Below are positions 29,371 through 36,942 of a stretch of 36,942 bases of DNA, in pieces (positions within the stretch are counted from its first letter, which is position 1; every line of letters starts with the position of its first letter). The position numbers and the translations under genes were made by a program. Below the pieces are notes generated by a model that did no database searches, was not told the origin of the DNA, and was given only the letters and a program-made list of their open reading frames with translations. The DNA comes from a virus. Location: the IMG/VR virus record IMGVR_UViG_3300048588_000283, positions 1-36,942 of that record; one strand, written 5' to 3'.

Positions 29371-30156
29371 ATGGCGAACACGACACTGGGCTACCCGTAC
29401 TACACCGGCACGGACCAGCCCGCCGGCTTCTCCCAGCAGCAGGCCCTCGCCGAAGCCGTCGACGCATCACCAGGTGTCACTCCGCTGTCGGACGCCACCA
29501 TCTCCGGCCTGTCCGCCGGGCTGAAGCGCGCCGGCCGGGTCATCTGGCGGTCCACCGTCGGCCGGCTCGCCGTGTTCGACGGATCGTCCGCACTGGACCT
29601 GGCGTTCCTGTCCGACGTCACCACGCATGAGGCGCTCACCGCCGCCCACGGCGCGACCGGCGCGGTCGTCGGGACGACGAACACGCAGACGCTGACGAAC
29701 AAGACGCTCACCGCGCCCTCCGTCACGAATCCCACGGTCACGGACGGTGTGTTCTCTGACCCGGTGCTGCTGTCCCCGGAGGAGCGGTGCACCGTCGCCG
29801 CCACGGCCGCCACGGGCACGGTCAACTTCGATGCCCTCACCCAGGGTGTCCTGTTCTACACGTCGAACGCGGCCGCCAACTTCACCCTCAATATTCGCGG
29901 GAACTCGGGCAGCACACTGAACTCGATCCTCGCCGTCAACGACTCGATCACCGTCGTATTCCTAGTGACGAACGGCGCAACGCCGTACTACCCGACCGCG
30001 TTCCAGATCGACGGCAACGCTGTCACCCCGAAGTGGTCGGGTGGGTCCGCGCCGTCCGCGGGCAACGCGAGCAGCATCGACGTGTACAGCTTCACGATCA
30101 TCAAGACAGCGTCGGCGACGTACACGGTGCTCGCTAGTGCAGGGAGGTTCGCGTAA
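29371..30156 (+). CDS. Tail fibre protein
   Basis: 261 aa. N-terminal anchoring region (MANTTLGYPYYTGTDQPAGF) then NTQTLTNKTLTAPSVTNPTV, a short motif often seen in phage fibre shafts, and a beta-rich C-terminal domain ending VLASAGRFA. Directly after gpI-like protein, so it is the likely trimeric fibre. It is coupled to the glycine-rich tip gene by a TAATG overlap. Confidence 0.85.
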   Translation: MANTTLGYPYYTGTDQPAGFSQQQALAEAVDASPGVTPLSDATISGLSAGLKRAGRVIWRSTVGRLAVFDGSSALDLAFLSDVTTHEALTAAHGATGAVVGTTNTQTLTNKTLTAPSVTNPTVTDGVFSDPVLLSPEERCTVAATAATGTVNFDALTQGVLFYTSNAAANFTLNIRGNSGSTLNSILAVNDSITVVFLVTNGATPYYPTAFQIDGNAVTPKWSGGSAPSAGNASSIDVYSFTIIKTASATYTVLASAGRFA

Positions 30157-31046
30157 TGCCCATGCTCGGAACCCTCAACGTGGGCGGGTCAGGCGTATCG
30201 GCGGGCAACTTCTCCAACGCAGCTACTGGCTCTGGCTCTGGCTACAAGTACGTCTCGTTCACAGCATCAGGCACCCTTGTCGTCACTCGCGCAGGGCTGT
30301 TCCAGATCGTCTGTGTCGGGGGCGGTGGAGCTGGTGGAACTTCGTTCAACAACAGTGGACCGTCAGGTGGAGGTGGCGGCGGAGCAGTCGTGGAACAGAC
30401 TGTGTACCTGCCCGTCGGCTCACACGTGGTAACGGTCGGCGCCGGAGGCGCCGGCATCACCGCTGGTTGGGGCAACGAGCGCGGAGGACAGGGATCACCG
30501 TCCAGTGTCGGCACCTACATGGTTGCAGTCGGGGGCGGTGGCGGCGGCGGAGCCAACGGCCAGACCGGTGATGCCGGCGCCAACGGAGGCGGGGCCGGCG
30601 GCCTGTCCAACAGCGGCTCAACATTCACCGGCGGCACCGCATATGCAGGACTGTCAGGCTTCAACGGAGGCACCGCAAATGGGTCCGGAGGCGGTGGCGG
30701 CGGCGGAGCCGGCGCTACCGGTCAGAACTCCGGTGCCGGCGGCTCCAAGGCTGGAAACGGCGGAGCCGGCAAGGCCACCACGATTACCGGATCCTCGTCA
30801 ACATACGGCGGCGGCGGAGGTGGAGGGAACTACAACTACACCTCAGGAAGTGGCCAGGGCCTCGGCCAGAACGGGGGAGGCAATGGCAACTCCAACTTCC
30901 TCGGCAGCACTGAGAATGCCACCGCTGGCAGTGCAAACACAGGCGGCGGCGGTGGCGGCGTGAATAACGCTGATGGAGGAACGAGCACAACGGTCGTCGG
31001 CAGAGCCGGCGGATCAGGCATCGTGATTGTGAGGGTGAACTCCTAA
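30156..31046 (+). CDS. Glycine-rich fibre-tip adhesin (gp38-like)
   Basis: 296 aa. N-terminal beta domain (YKYVSFTASGTLVVTRAGLF) and then many Gly-runs (GGGGAGG, GGGGGGGAN, GGGGGGGAG), ending VGRAGGSGIVIVRV. The pattern of short Gly-rich strands separated by variable loops resembles the polyglycine sandwich of S16 gp38-like adhesins. Variable loops between Gly strands would set host range. It overlaps the fibre gene, so the tip is made with its shaft. Confidence 0.85.
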   Translation: MPMLGTLNVGGSGVSAGNFSNAATGSGSGYKYVSFTASGTLVVTRAGLFQIVCVGGGGAGGTSFNNSGPSGGGGGGAVVEQTVYLPVGSHVVTVGAGGAGITAGWGNERGGQGSPSSVGTYMVAVGGGGGGGANGQTGDAGANGGGAGGLSNSGSTFTGGTAYAGLSGFNGGTANGSGGGGGGGAGATGQNSGAGGSKAGNGGAGKATTITGSSSTYGGGGGGGNYNYTSGSGQGLGQNGGGNGNSNFLGSTENATAGSANTGGGGGGVNNADGGTSTTVVGRAGGSGIVIVRVNS

Positions 31047-31294
31047 TGGCCCACTTCGCCCACGTTGAGAATCACATCGTCATGCAGGTGATTGTCGTCA
31101 GCAACGACGACTGCGGTGGCGGTCAATACCCGGACTCTGAGCCGATCGGACAGGCGTTCATAGCCTCTATTGGCCTCGACGGTGAATGGCGGCAGACGTC
31201 TTACAACGGAAGCTTCCGCGGCAAGTACGCAGCGATCGGTGATGCGTACGACGCGAAAGCAGATGAGTTCATCACACCGCCCGATCCCACATAA
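31046..31294 (+). CDS. Small conserved phage fibre-region protein
   Basis: 82 aa. Features IVMQVIVVSNDDCGGG and RQTSYNGSFRGKYAAIGDAY, then DAKADEFITPPDP. The YNG-x-FR-x-x-YA-x-IG-x-x-Y pattern is a family I recall in many aquatic tailed phages (cyanophages and others), often beside fibre genes. The function is unknown; a structural role is likely. It overlaps the tip adhesin by one base. This may point to an aquatic origin of the phage. Confidence 0.8.
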   Translation: MAHFAHVENHIVMQVIVVSNDDCGGGQYPDSEPIGQAFIASIGLDGEWRQTSYNGSFRGKYAAIGDAYDAKADEFITPPDPT

Positions 31295-31385
31295 CTGTCG
31301 ATGTCATGTGACCTCATCTAGCAAAGCTCGCATCTAGTGCCGCGGTCCTCCCGCGGCCGTCCCATCACGGCTCAGGGAGGCCCTG

Positions 31386-31733
31386 TTGCACGTCCTCGCT
31401 GCGTTCTTCGACCCCGCCGGCGACGGCTTCGACATCACCGACGCCTCCGTCATCGCCGGCTTCATCCTCCTGGTGTGGGGTGCCGTGTGGGGAGCGGTCC
31501 GCTGGAACGCCCGCCGTGTCGCAGCTGAACGCGAGCAGGAACGCGCCGAGCTCGAGCGCCGCCTCACCCAGCAGATCAAGGAAGCAACCCGCCCGATCCA
31601 GCCGGACGCGAACGGCGGGTTCGCTCTCGCCGACGTCGTCCGCACCCTCGACGGCATCGGCGACGACATCCGTTACCTGCGCAAGCGCCTCGACGACCAC
31701 GTCGACTGGCACGTCGAGAACCGAAAGGACTGA
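31386..31733 (+). CDS. One-helix membrane protein with coiled coil (DUF2746-like)
   Basis: 115 aa from a TTG with RBS ggagg; no ATG/GTG gives the N-terminal helix. A membrane segment at about residues 20-40 (SVIAGFILLVWGAVWGAVRW) is followed by a coiled coil (AEREQERAELERRLTQQIKE) and an acidic/basic end. The layout is like DUF2746 proteins near lysis genes in mycobacteriophages. It probably acts with the holin or is a spanin-like or regulatory part of lysis, but this is inferred. Confidence 0.75.
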   Translation: MHVLAAFFDPAGDGFDITDASVIAGFILLVWGAVWGAVRWNARRVAAEREQERAELERRLTQQIKEATRPIQPDANGGFALADVVRTLDGIGDDIRYLRKRLDDHVDWHVENRKD

Positions 31734-31738
31734 CCCCC

Positions 31739-31945
31739 ATGTTCGACCGCATCCCGGCGCAGTGGCGCCACCTCATCCTCATGCTCGCCGCGGCGCTGCT
31801 GGGCTGGGCCAGCGACAACGTCCTCAACCTGGGCCTGTCGCCGCTGGTCGCGTCGCTCGCCGGCGTCCTTGTCGCCACCGCCATCGCCTGGCTCACCCCG
31901 ATCACCCGCCAGTACGGCATCGGTGTCAGCAAGGAAGGCGAGTGA
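31739..31945 (+). CDS. Holin-like protein
   Basis: 68 aa with two hydrophobic segments, about residues 11-30 (HLILMLAAALLGWASDNVL) and 35-54 (PLVASLAGVLVATAIAWLTP), and a short charged tail. Small two-helix proteins immediately before the endolysin are usually holins, which open the membrane so that the endolysin can reach the wall. It overlaps the amidase by a GTGA. Confidence 0.8.
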   Translation: MFDRIPAQWRHLILMLAAALLGWASDNVLNLGLSPLVASLAGVLVATAIAWLTPITRQYGIGVSKEGE

Positions 31946-32574
31946 CGGTGGCGTACCACGACGACCTCCGGACCGCGCTGCTCGACAACCTCGGCCGCGA
32001 CTGGCTGGTGTTCCTCCCACGCTGGAATCAGATCCGCAACGGCACCGACTGGCGCGGCAAGGGCAAGCCCGCCGCCCTCCTGCTTCACCACACCGCCGGC
32101 GCCGCCACCGACTCCACCAACCCCAACCACCCCGGCAACCAGCGCGGCGCGAACGCCGGGCAGGTCGCGTTCATCCAGAACCACTACCGGGTCCCCGCCG
32201 CGAACTTCACCCTCGACCGCGACGGCACCGTCTACATCCACAACGCCTACCCGATCTGGCACGCCGGCCTCGGCACATTCCGCGGCAAGCGCCCCTGGTC
32301 CGCGCTCGGCATCCCCGACAACCTCGGCAACAACTACATGCTCGGCGTCGAGATCGTGTCCAAGGGCCTGAAGCAGGACTTCACCGAAGCGCAGAAGGAC
32401 TCCCTCGTGCACCTGCTGCGGGCCTGCCGCGACGCATCCGGCTGGGAATCCATCGGCACCCTGCGCCGTCCCCGGCACAAGGACTGGACCTCGCGCAAGG
32501 TCGATATCAAGTATGGCGACGCTGACGTCGCCAAGTGGATCGCCCAGTACGGGTTCACCCAGGCCGCGGCCTGA
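31942..32574 (+). CDS. Endolysin, N-acetylmuramoyl-L-alanine amidase
   Basis: 210 aa from GTG (31942, with a second GTG at 31948); RBS aaggaagg. Amidase_2/PGRP fold: LLLHHTAGAA (H49/H50), WHAG (W106, H107), GVEIVS with E137, and RHKDW (H179, K180) supply the zinc and catalytic positions of the family. It cuts the peptide from MurNAc. No separate wall-binding domain is visible, so binding must be by the catalytic domain or the C-terminal helix. It follows a holin-like gene. Confidence 0.92.
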   Translation: MTVAYHDDLRTALLDNLGRDWLVFLPRWNQIRNGTDWRGKGKPAALLLHHTAGAATDSTNPNHPGNQRGANAGQVAFIQNHYRVPAANFTLDRDGTVYIHNAYPIWHAGLGTFRGKRPWSALGIPDNLGNNYMLGVEIVSKGLKQDFTEAQKDSLVHLLRACRDASGWESIGTLRRPRHKDWTSRKVDIKYGDADVAKWIAQYGFTQAAA

Positions 32575-32583
32575 TCACCACAT

Positions 32584-32787
32584 ATGAGCTACGTCCACGA
32601 CCGGTTCTGTCCCGCGTCGTCGATCCCAGCCGACGGCTGCCCGTTTTGCGCTGACCTCACCGCCGCCCGCGACGAGACCCGGCAGCAGCTGAACGACACC
32701 TGGCAAGACGTCCTCACCGCGAACGGGCGACGCGAGTACGCCCGCGGCTGGCAGGACGGCCGCAACGGCAAGCCCGCCGCCCCGTAG
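32584..32787 (+). CDS. 67-aa hypothetical protein
   Basis: Starts 9 bases after the amidase stop. Contains three Cys (RFCPASS, GCPFCADL), then a helical charged part ending in REYARGWQDGRNGKPAAP. The ARGWQDGRNG type end resembles short helical phage proteins. No assigned family; a zinc knuckle is possible. The start RBS is weak, so confidence is moderate. Confidence 0.65.
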   Translation: MSYVHDRFCPASSIPADGCPFCADLTAARDETRQQLNDTWQDVLTANGRREYARGWQDGRNGKPAAP

Positions 32788-32829
32788 ACCCCCGCCCGAC
32801 CGCTCACCCCATCCCCGTAAGGAGTCACC

Positions 32830-33249
32830 ATGCCCGGCGAGTTCTCAGACGCAGGTTCGGCGAAGGCCCTCGACGCCGTCACCGGCCGCGCCACCGTCAC
32901 CGCAGCCACCAAGTACCTGGCACTGCTCACCGCCGCACCATCCGACACCACCACCCCTGCCACGATGACGGAGTACGCCGCGACCGGCTACTCCCGTCAG
33001 GCCGTCGAGTGGGACGCCCCCGCCCTCAACGGCTCCAGCATCCAGGAAACGAAGAACACGAACGTGGAGACGTTCGGACCGTTCACCGCCGGCACCGGCG
33101 CCACCATCACCCACGTCGCCCTCGTCACGTCGTCCTCGGGCACGACCGGAACGATCGACGCGATCTGGACGCTGGACAACTCCCGCACCCCCGGCACGAA
33201 CGACTCGCTGCAGATCGCCGCGGGAGCGTTGAAGCTAACCTGCGACTAG
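32830..33249 (+). CDS. Small tail-fibre-like structural protein
   Basis: 139 aa with strong RBS (aaggagtcacc). Pattern TVTAATKYLALLTAAPSDTT, then TEYAATGYSRQAVEWDAPAL, FGPFTAGTGATITHVALV and SLQIAAGALKLTC resembles a small beta-rich phage protein often annotated as a tail fibre protein in actinophages. It lies after lysis genes and before a large repeat protein, so a second surface module is likely here. Confidence 0.82.
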   Translation: MPGEFSDAGSAKALDAVTGRATVTAATKYLALLTAAPSDTTTPATMTEYAATGYSRQAVEWDAPALNGSSIQETKNTNVETFGPFTAGTGATITHVALVTSSSGTTGTIDAIWTLDNSRTPGTNDSLQIAAGALKLTCD

Positions 33250-33296
33250 CCGCCCCGCAGTGTCCGGACTGGTGACGACGTGAGGCCGGTGACCGC

Positions 33297-35930
33297 GTGA
33301 CGATCTCCCTGCGCGCGGCCACCGCCCGCACCGCCTCCGCCGACACCACCAGCCCGTTCGGCAATCTCGCCTACACGCTGCCGACCGGGCACACGACTGA
33401 TGACCTGCTGATCGCGTTCTACGGCGGCAAGCCGTACGACACGGTCCCGTCCACGCCGACGGACTACACGGCCCGTTCAGGTGGCGCGAACGGGACGACG
33501 GCGATGGGTGCCGGGTCGGGGTCGGTGTACGCGGTCGCGTTCACCAAGGTCCACGACGGCACCGAAGCCAACCCGACATCGACGTTCTCCGCCCAGTACT
33601 CGCCCGGCATACGGGCAATGATCGGCCTGTACTCGACCAACACGGGGTCCGGGTGGACCGTCGAGTCGTGCAAGGGCTCCGACGCCACCGCGACGGGCAC
33701 GGACTTCTCGGCAACCGGTGACGCCACCCTCAGCCTGACCGCCGGCGACTGGATCGTCGTTCTCCTCGTCCACAATGACGACTCCTCGTCCGACTCGGCG
33801 TTCGCGATCACGGTGCCGGGTTGCACCGTCGGCACCGTCACACAGCGGCTGACCGGCACGCTGACGACGGCGACCGGCAACGACGGCCGCATGTACGTGG
33901 TCACGGCGGAGATCACCGCCGGCACCGCGTCCGGCGCCCCCACCGTCACGGCCACCACCGGGTCCGGCGACGCCGACGGCCAGGCCGTGTTCCTCCTCGT
34001 CCGCGAGCCCGCCGGCGGCACCATCCACGCCGGCACCGCGTCCGGCGCCTCCACGTCCACGGGCAGCGCAGCAGCCACCATCGTGGACGCTGTCTGGGCT
34101 GCCACTGCGTCTGGCGGCAGCAGCTCGACCGGCACGGCGGACGCGGACCTCATCCTCATCCGCCAGTGGGACGACCTGACGCAGGCGACGTGGAACCAGG
34201 TGGTCGCCACCTACGCGACGTGGGACGACCTCGCCGCGGGCCACATCACCGCCACCGCAACCGGCGGCAGCACCTCGACCGGGTCCGCGGTCCTGACCAG
34301 CGCCCCTTACCCCCTCACCGCGTCCGGCGCCGCCAGCTCGACCGGGTCCGCGACAGCGCGGGTCACCGTCCAGGTCACCGCCTCCGGCGCATCGACCTCC
34401 ACTGGCAGTGCCCTCGCGACTGTCACGGCCCGCGTCACAGCATCCGGCGCCTCGACATCGACCGGTGCGGCAGCGGCGACCATCCTGGAAGCCTTGTGGA
34501 CTGCCACCGCGACCGGCGGGTCCACGTCCACCGGGACGGCAGCAGCGACCAGCATCCAGCGCGTCACCGCGACCGGCGGGTCCACGTCCACCGGCAGTGC
34601 AGCGGCCACCCAAGTGGAAGCCTTGTGGACCGCGAGCGCCGCCGGCGCCGCGACGTCGACAGGTAGCGCCGCAGTCCGCGCCACTCTCCAGGTCACCGCA
34701 TCAGGTGGCAGCGCATCCGCAGGCACGGGCGACGCGACCGTCGCCGACGCCGTCTGGACCGCCACCGCCACTGCGACCTCGACCTCGACAGGTGCTGCGA
34801 CAGCAACCGCGATCCAACGCCCCACCGCCTCCGGTGCGTCCACAACGACCGGCACCGCGACTGTCACCGTCACCGCACGCGTCACCGCCACCGGCGGCTC
34901 CCTCTCCACCGGTACGGCCAACGCCACCCTCCTCGAAGCCTTGTGGACCGCGAGCGCCACTGGGGCCGCGACCTCCACCGGTGCGGCCGCCGCGACCGTC
35001 ACCGGCCAGGTCACCGCCAGCGGCGCGAGCACCTCCACTGGTACCGCGACAGTCGGGATCGCCTCGCCAGCCGCCGCGACGGGAGCCAGCACCTCCAGCG
35101 GCAGCGCCGCGATCACCGCCACCCTCAACGTCACCGCGTCTGGCGGCAGCAGCTCGACCGGCACCGTCGACGCGGACATTCCCGGCACCGGCCTCGACGT
35201 CACCGCGACCGGGGCGAGCACCTCCAGCGGATCAGCCGCTGTCACCCTGACGGCCCGCGTCACCGCGACCGGCGGGTCCACGTCCACCGGTGACGTGACG
35301 ATCTCCGGCCTCATCCCAGCCACCGCGACCGGCGCCGCAGTCTCATCGGGCACCGCCACCGCCGCCCTCCTGATCGCCTCTGCCGCGAGCGGGCATTCCT
35401 CGAGCAGCGGCAGCGTCGACCTCACGCCCGCCGGTACCACCTGGCCCGCCACCGGGACGGCCGCGAGCATCTCCAGCGGCACTGCTGCCGCGACCCTCGA
35501 CATTGCTGCAGCAGCCACCGGCGCCTCCACCACGACCGGCACCGCGCGGATCGTCCTGATCGCACGCATCACCGCGACCGGCACTGCTACGTCCTCAGGC
35601 TCTGCCGCGGCCGACGGCGTCGCACCCCCGCCCCAGCCCCTCACCGCCGACGGGTCTAGCACGTCGACCGGAACCGCCTCCCTGATCACCCTGCACGGCG
35701 TCACCGCCGCCGCCCTGGCAGCCTCAGCCGGCGAGGCAGCCGCGACCCTCCTCGCTGCCCTCGGCCCCGACATCACCGCCACCGGCAGCCTCGGCACCCG
35801 CGGCTGGGACGGCTCCCTGGCCGGCCGCGCCTGGACCACCCACAGCAGCGACCGGCCCTGGGACGGCGACCTCACCGACCGCCGCGTCCACGCCACCACC
35901 GCACGCCGCCGATGGGAAGGAACCACATGA
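33297..35930 (+). CDS. 877-aa repeat-rich surface protein
   Basis: From a GTG. Residues 1 to about 240 form a beta-rich domain (TADDLLIAFYGGKP-like, GDATLSLTAGDWIVVLLV). From about 245 to 835 there are about 25 degenerate units of roughly 20 residues, with a core like TATGGSTSTGSAAAT, some linked by an LEALWTA segment. One Trp-rich insertion (WDDLTQATWNQVVATYATWD) recalls the end of the gpI-like protein. A short C-terminal domain has Trp/Asp pairs (TRGWDGSL). It is probably a fibre or decoration with a repetitive shaft; Ser/Thr would allow glycosylation. Not characterised to my knowledge. Confidence 0.85.
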   Translation: MTISLRAATARTASADTTSPFGNLAYTLPTGHTTDDLLIAFYGGKPYDTVPSTPTDYTARSGGANGTTAMGAGSGSVYAVAFTKVHDGTEANPTSTFSAQYSPGIRAMIGLYSTNTGSGWTVESCKGSDATATGTDFSATGDATLSLTAGDWIVVLLVHNDDSSSDSAFAITVPGCTVGTVTQRLTGTLTTATGNDGRMYVVTAEITAGTASGAPTVTATTGSGDADGQAVFLLVREPAGGTIHAGTASGASTSTGSAAATIVDAVWAATASGGSSSTGTADADLILIRQWDDLTQATWNQVVATYATWDDLAAGHITATATGGSTSTGSAVLTSAPYPLTASGAASSTGSATARVTVQVTASGASTSTGSALATVTARVTASGASTSTGAAAATILEALWTATATGGSTSTGTAAATSIQRVTATGGSTSTGSAAATQVEALWTASAAGAATSTGSAAVRATLQVTASGGSASAGTGDATVADAVWTATATATSTSTGAATATAIQRPTASGASTTTGTATVTVTARVTATGGSLSTGTANATLLEALWTASATGAATSTGAAAATVTGQVTASGASTSTGTATVGIASPAAATGASTSSGSAAITATLNVTASGGSSSTGTVDADIPGTGLDVTATGASTSSGSAAVTLTARVTATGGSTSTGDVTISGLIPATATGAAVSSGTATAALLIASAASGHSSSSGSVDLTPAGTTWPATGTAASISSGTAAATLDIAAAATGASTTTGTARIVLIARITATGTATSSGSAAADGVAPPPQPLTADGSSTSTGTASLITLHGVTAAALAASAGEAAATLLAALGPDITATGSLGTRGWDGSLAGRAWTTHSSDRPWDGDLTDRRVHATTARRRWEGTT

Positions 35931-36193
35931 GCCGCAACCGGTACCCCCGCGAGACCGTCGAGTTCACCCCCATCACCGTCACCGTCGACGGCGTCCCCGT
36001 CGTCGACGACGTCGAAATCGCCATCACCCCCATGGGCGAACGCCCCACCACCTGGCAGCCAGCGCCCGTCCTCGGCGGGAGGATCGGCGTGATGATCTCC
36101 GCCCTCGACCCCGGCTGGCACACCGCGTGGGCCCGCGTCGCCTCAAGCCCCGAGACGCCCGTCATCGAGCTCGATTCGTTCGAGATCACCTGA
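35927..36193 (+). CDS. Small protein downstream of repeat protein
   Basis: 88 aa. The ATG overlaps the previous stop (ATGA), RBS ggaagga. Beta-rich: YPRETVEFTPITVTVDGVPV, VEIAITPMGERPTTWQPA, GWHTAWARVASSPETP. Looks like a one-domain Ig-like or head/tail accessory protein and may be a partner of the repeat protein. It is the last rightward gene before the terminator. No family recognised. Confidence 0.75.
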   Translation: MSRNRYPRETVEFTPITVTVDGVPVVDDVEIAITPMGERPTTWQPAPVLGGRIGVMISALDPGWHTAWARVASSPETPVIELDSFEIT

Positions 36194-36255
36194 AGCAACC
36201 GCGTCGGGAAGCGCGGAAGCCTGGCCGGACCCGAGCGGCGGCCAGGACAAGACGA

Positions 36256-36287
36256 GACCCCCTGTTGGCTACTGCCAACAGGGGGTC
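36256..36287. terminator. Strong intrinsic terminator between late operon and hicB
   Basis: A perfect 14-bp stem, gaccccctgttggc (36256-36269) and gccaacagggggtc (36274-36287), with loop tact, followed by cttcgtcgtt. It lies between the convergent late operon and hicB and can work in both directions. It is the clearest terminator in the genome. Confidence 0.88.
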
Positions 36288-36304
36288 CTTCGTCGTTCCC
36301 GGGT

Positions 36305-36682
36305 TCAGCCGTCGGCGAGCAGTTGCGACACGCGCTGCGGCGAGATGCCGAGGATGACGGCCGCATCCCGCCCGGAGACGCCGTGGGCAGCCACCAGGTC
36401 GCGGGCGGCCTTGCGGGAGATCCGCGCGACCTTCACCTGGCGGTCGGCGAGGTCCTCGACGGCGGCCTTGGCGTCGGCGATCTCCTGCGCGAGGTCGTCG
36501 GCGAGGTCGACGTGCAGGTCGATGTCGATCGACGCCTCCGGCTCGCCGGTCATGATCGCGGCGAGGTCGAGGGCCATGACACGGGCCTCGGTGAGGTTGC
36601 GGGCCTGGGTGACGCCGACGCCATCGACGTCGATGACCCACCAGCGGCCTTCGCGGGTGGCGGTGGCGCGGAAGGTGCTCAT
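36305..36682 (-). CDS. hicB: HicB-like antitoxin with HTH
   Basis: 125 aa. The N-terminal part (MSTFRATATREGRWWVIDVD, then GVGVTQARNLTEARVMALDL) is the HicB partial RNase H-like fold. Residues about 101-122 (SGRDAAVILGISPQRVSQLL) are a helix-turn-helix. ATG at 36682 overlaps the hicA stop; an ATG at 36691 is possible. It should bind and block HicA and repress the hicAB promoter at the palindrome. The gene order toxin then antitoxin is the usual one for HicAB. Confidence 0.9.
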   Translation of the reverse strand: MSTFRATATREGRWWVIDVDGVGVTQARNLTEARVMALDLAAIMTGEPEASIDIDLHVDLADDLAQEIADAKAAVEDLADRQVKVARISRKAARDLVAAHGVSGRDAAVILGISPQRVSQLLADG

Positions 36683-36888
36683 GAGAGCCATCCTTTCGGC
36701 AGGCAGGGCAGCATCTTGACGATGCTGGTGAGGGTTCCGGCGGCGATCTCGGTGTGGGAGGCGGGGACGGGTGCCGTGTGTCGCCCGCAGGGGCAGCCGT
36801 AGACCGTGTGGCGGCCGGTGCGTCGGAGTTCGGTGCATCCGGCTGCCGTGAGGGCGGCGATGACCTTGCGGGTCTTCATCGGCTTCAT
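36679..36888 (-). CDS. hicA: HicA-like mRNA interferase toxin
   Basis: 69 aa from ATG at 36888 (a second ATG at 36879). Double-stranded RNA-binding-like HicA fold: KTRKVIAALTAAGCTELRRT, then GRHTVY with His27 in the catalytic position, and PVPASHTEIAAGTLTSIVKM. HicA cuts mRNA and stops growth until HicB neutralises it. The 5' end and promoter are in the terminal repeat, so the whole operon is intact across the circle. It may stabilise the lysogen or act in defence. Unusual Cys pair (GCPCG) in the central loop. Confidence 0.9.
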   Translation of the reverse strand: MKPMKTRKVIAALTAAGCTELRRTGRHTVYGCPCGRHTAPVPASHTEIAAGTLTSIVKMLPCLPKGWLS

Positions 36889-36942
36889 GAGTATGAGTCT
36901 ATCCCCCCTAGACGTCAAGAGTCAAGGGGGGATAGACAATTC
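36817..36942. repeat. Terminal direct repeat, right copy
   Basis: Exact copy of the left terminal repeat. Joining the two ends makes hicA, its promoter and the accessory islet contiguous, which supports a circular map. The real genome start cannot be read from this junction. Confidence 0.95.

Noticed and set aside
33297-35930. CRISPR-like or tandem DNA repeat array
   Set aside because: The repeats are protein-level, in frame, degenerate and without constant-length spacers. No cas genes are present.
34307-36121. 604-codon minus-strand open frame opposite the repeat protein
   Set aside because: It mirrors the repeats (VAVPVEVDAPVAV-type) and has no start signal. The plus frame has a structured N-terminal domain, an RBS-supported neighbour and operon continuity.

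Overview
The window is a complete temperate, contractile-tailed (myovirus-type) actinobacteriophage genome, assembled as a circle. The first 126 bases (from position 2) are repeated exactly at the end, so the unique genome is about 36,815 bp. Very high GC, a Lsr2-like DNA-binding domain, a DUF3263-like protein, actinophage-type RecT, HNH and zinc-ribbon genes, and GTG starts with 4-base overlaps point to a high-GC actinobacterial host. The genus cannot be told from sequence alone. An attP core matching the 3' half of a tRNA-Lys(TTT) gene shows the expected integration site.

Layout. (1) Accessory islet across the circle junction: hicA/hicB on the minus strand (36305-36888), then a 302-aa soluble protein, a four-helix membrane protein and a DUF3263-like protein on the plus strand (282-2024). 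(2) Lysogeny module: tyrosine integrase, attP with repeated arm sequences, ImmA/IrrE-type metalloprotease and HTH repressor, all minus strand. A divergent control region follows with two perfect palindromic operators, then Cro-like and excisionase-like genes. (3) Early plus-strand operon (4842-13361): tightly overlapping small genes, including HNH nucleases, many Cys/His mini-proteins, a zinc finger joined to a Lsr2-like domain, RecT, a ParB-like nuclease domain protein, RusA and a replisome-organiser-like protein, plus an unusual repeat cluster at 12362-12471. (4) A tRNA with CAT anticodon and an HNH gene at the entrance to the late genes. (5) Packaging and head: TerS-like, TerL, SPP1 gp6-like portal, scaffold, capsid, connectors. 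(6) Contractile tail: terminator, sheath, tube, frameshifted chaperone pair, tape measure, hub, spike, gp25-like, gpJ-like, gpI-like, fibre and a glycine-rich tip adhesin. (7) Lysis: DUF2746-like membrane protein, holin-like protein, amidase. (8) A second surface block with an 877-aa repeat protein, closed by a strong terminator facing hicB.

How it works together. The repressor and its two operators choose between lysogeny (integrase, ImmA, islet) and the early operon, which replicates and recombines DNA. Late genes then build a capsid of about 37 kb capacity and a sheath-bearing tail of roughly 100-110 nm, judged from the 721-aa tape measure. The best candidate for undescribed biology is the islet pair 282-1749 (soluble protein plus membrane protein next to HicAB), which looks like lysogenic cargo. 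The zinc finger/Lsr2-like fusion and the degenerate 25-unit fibre-like repeat protein come next.
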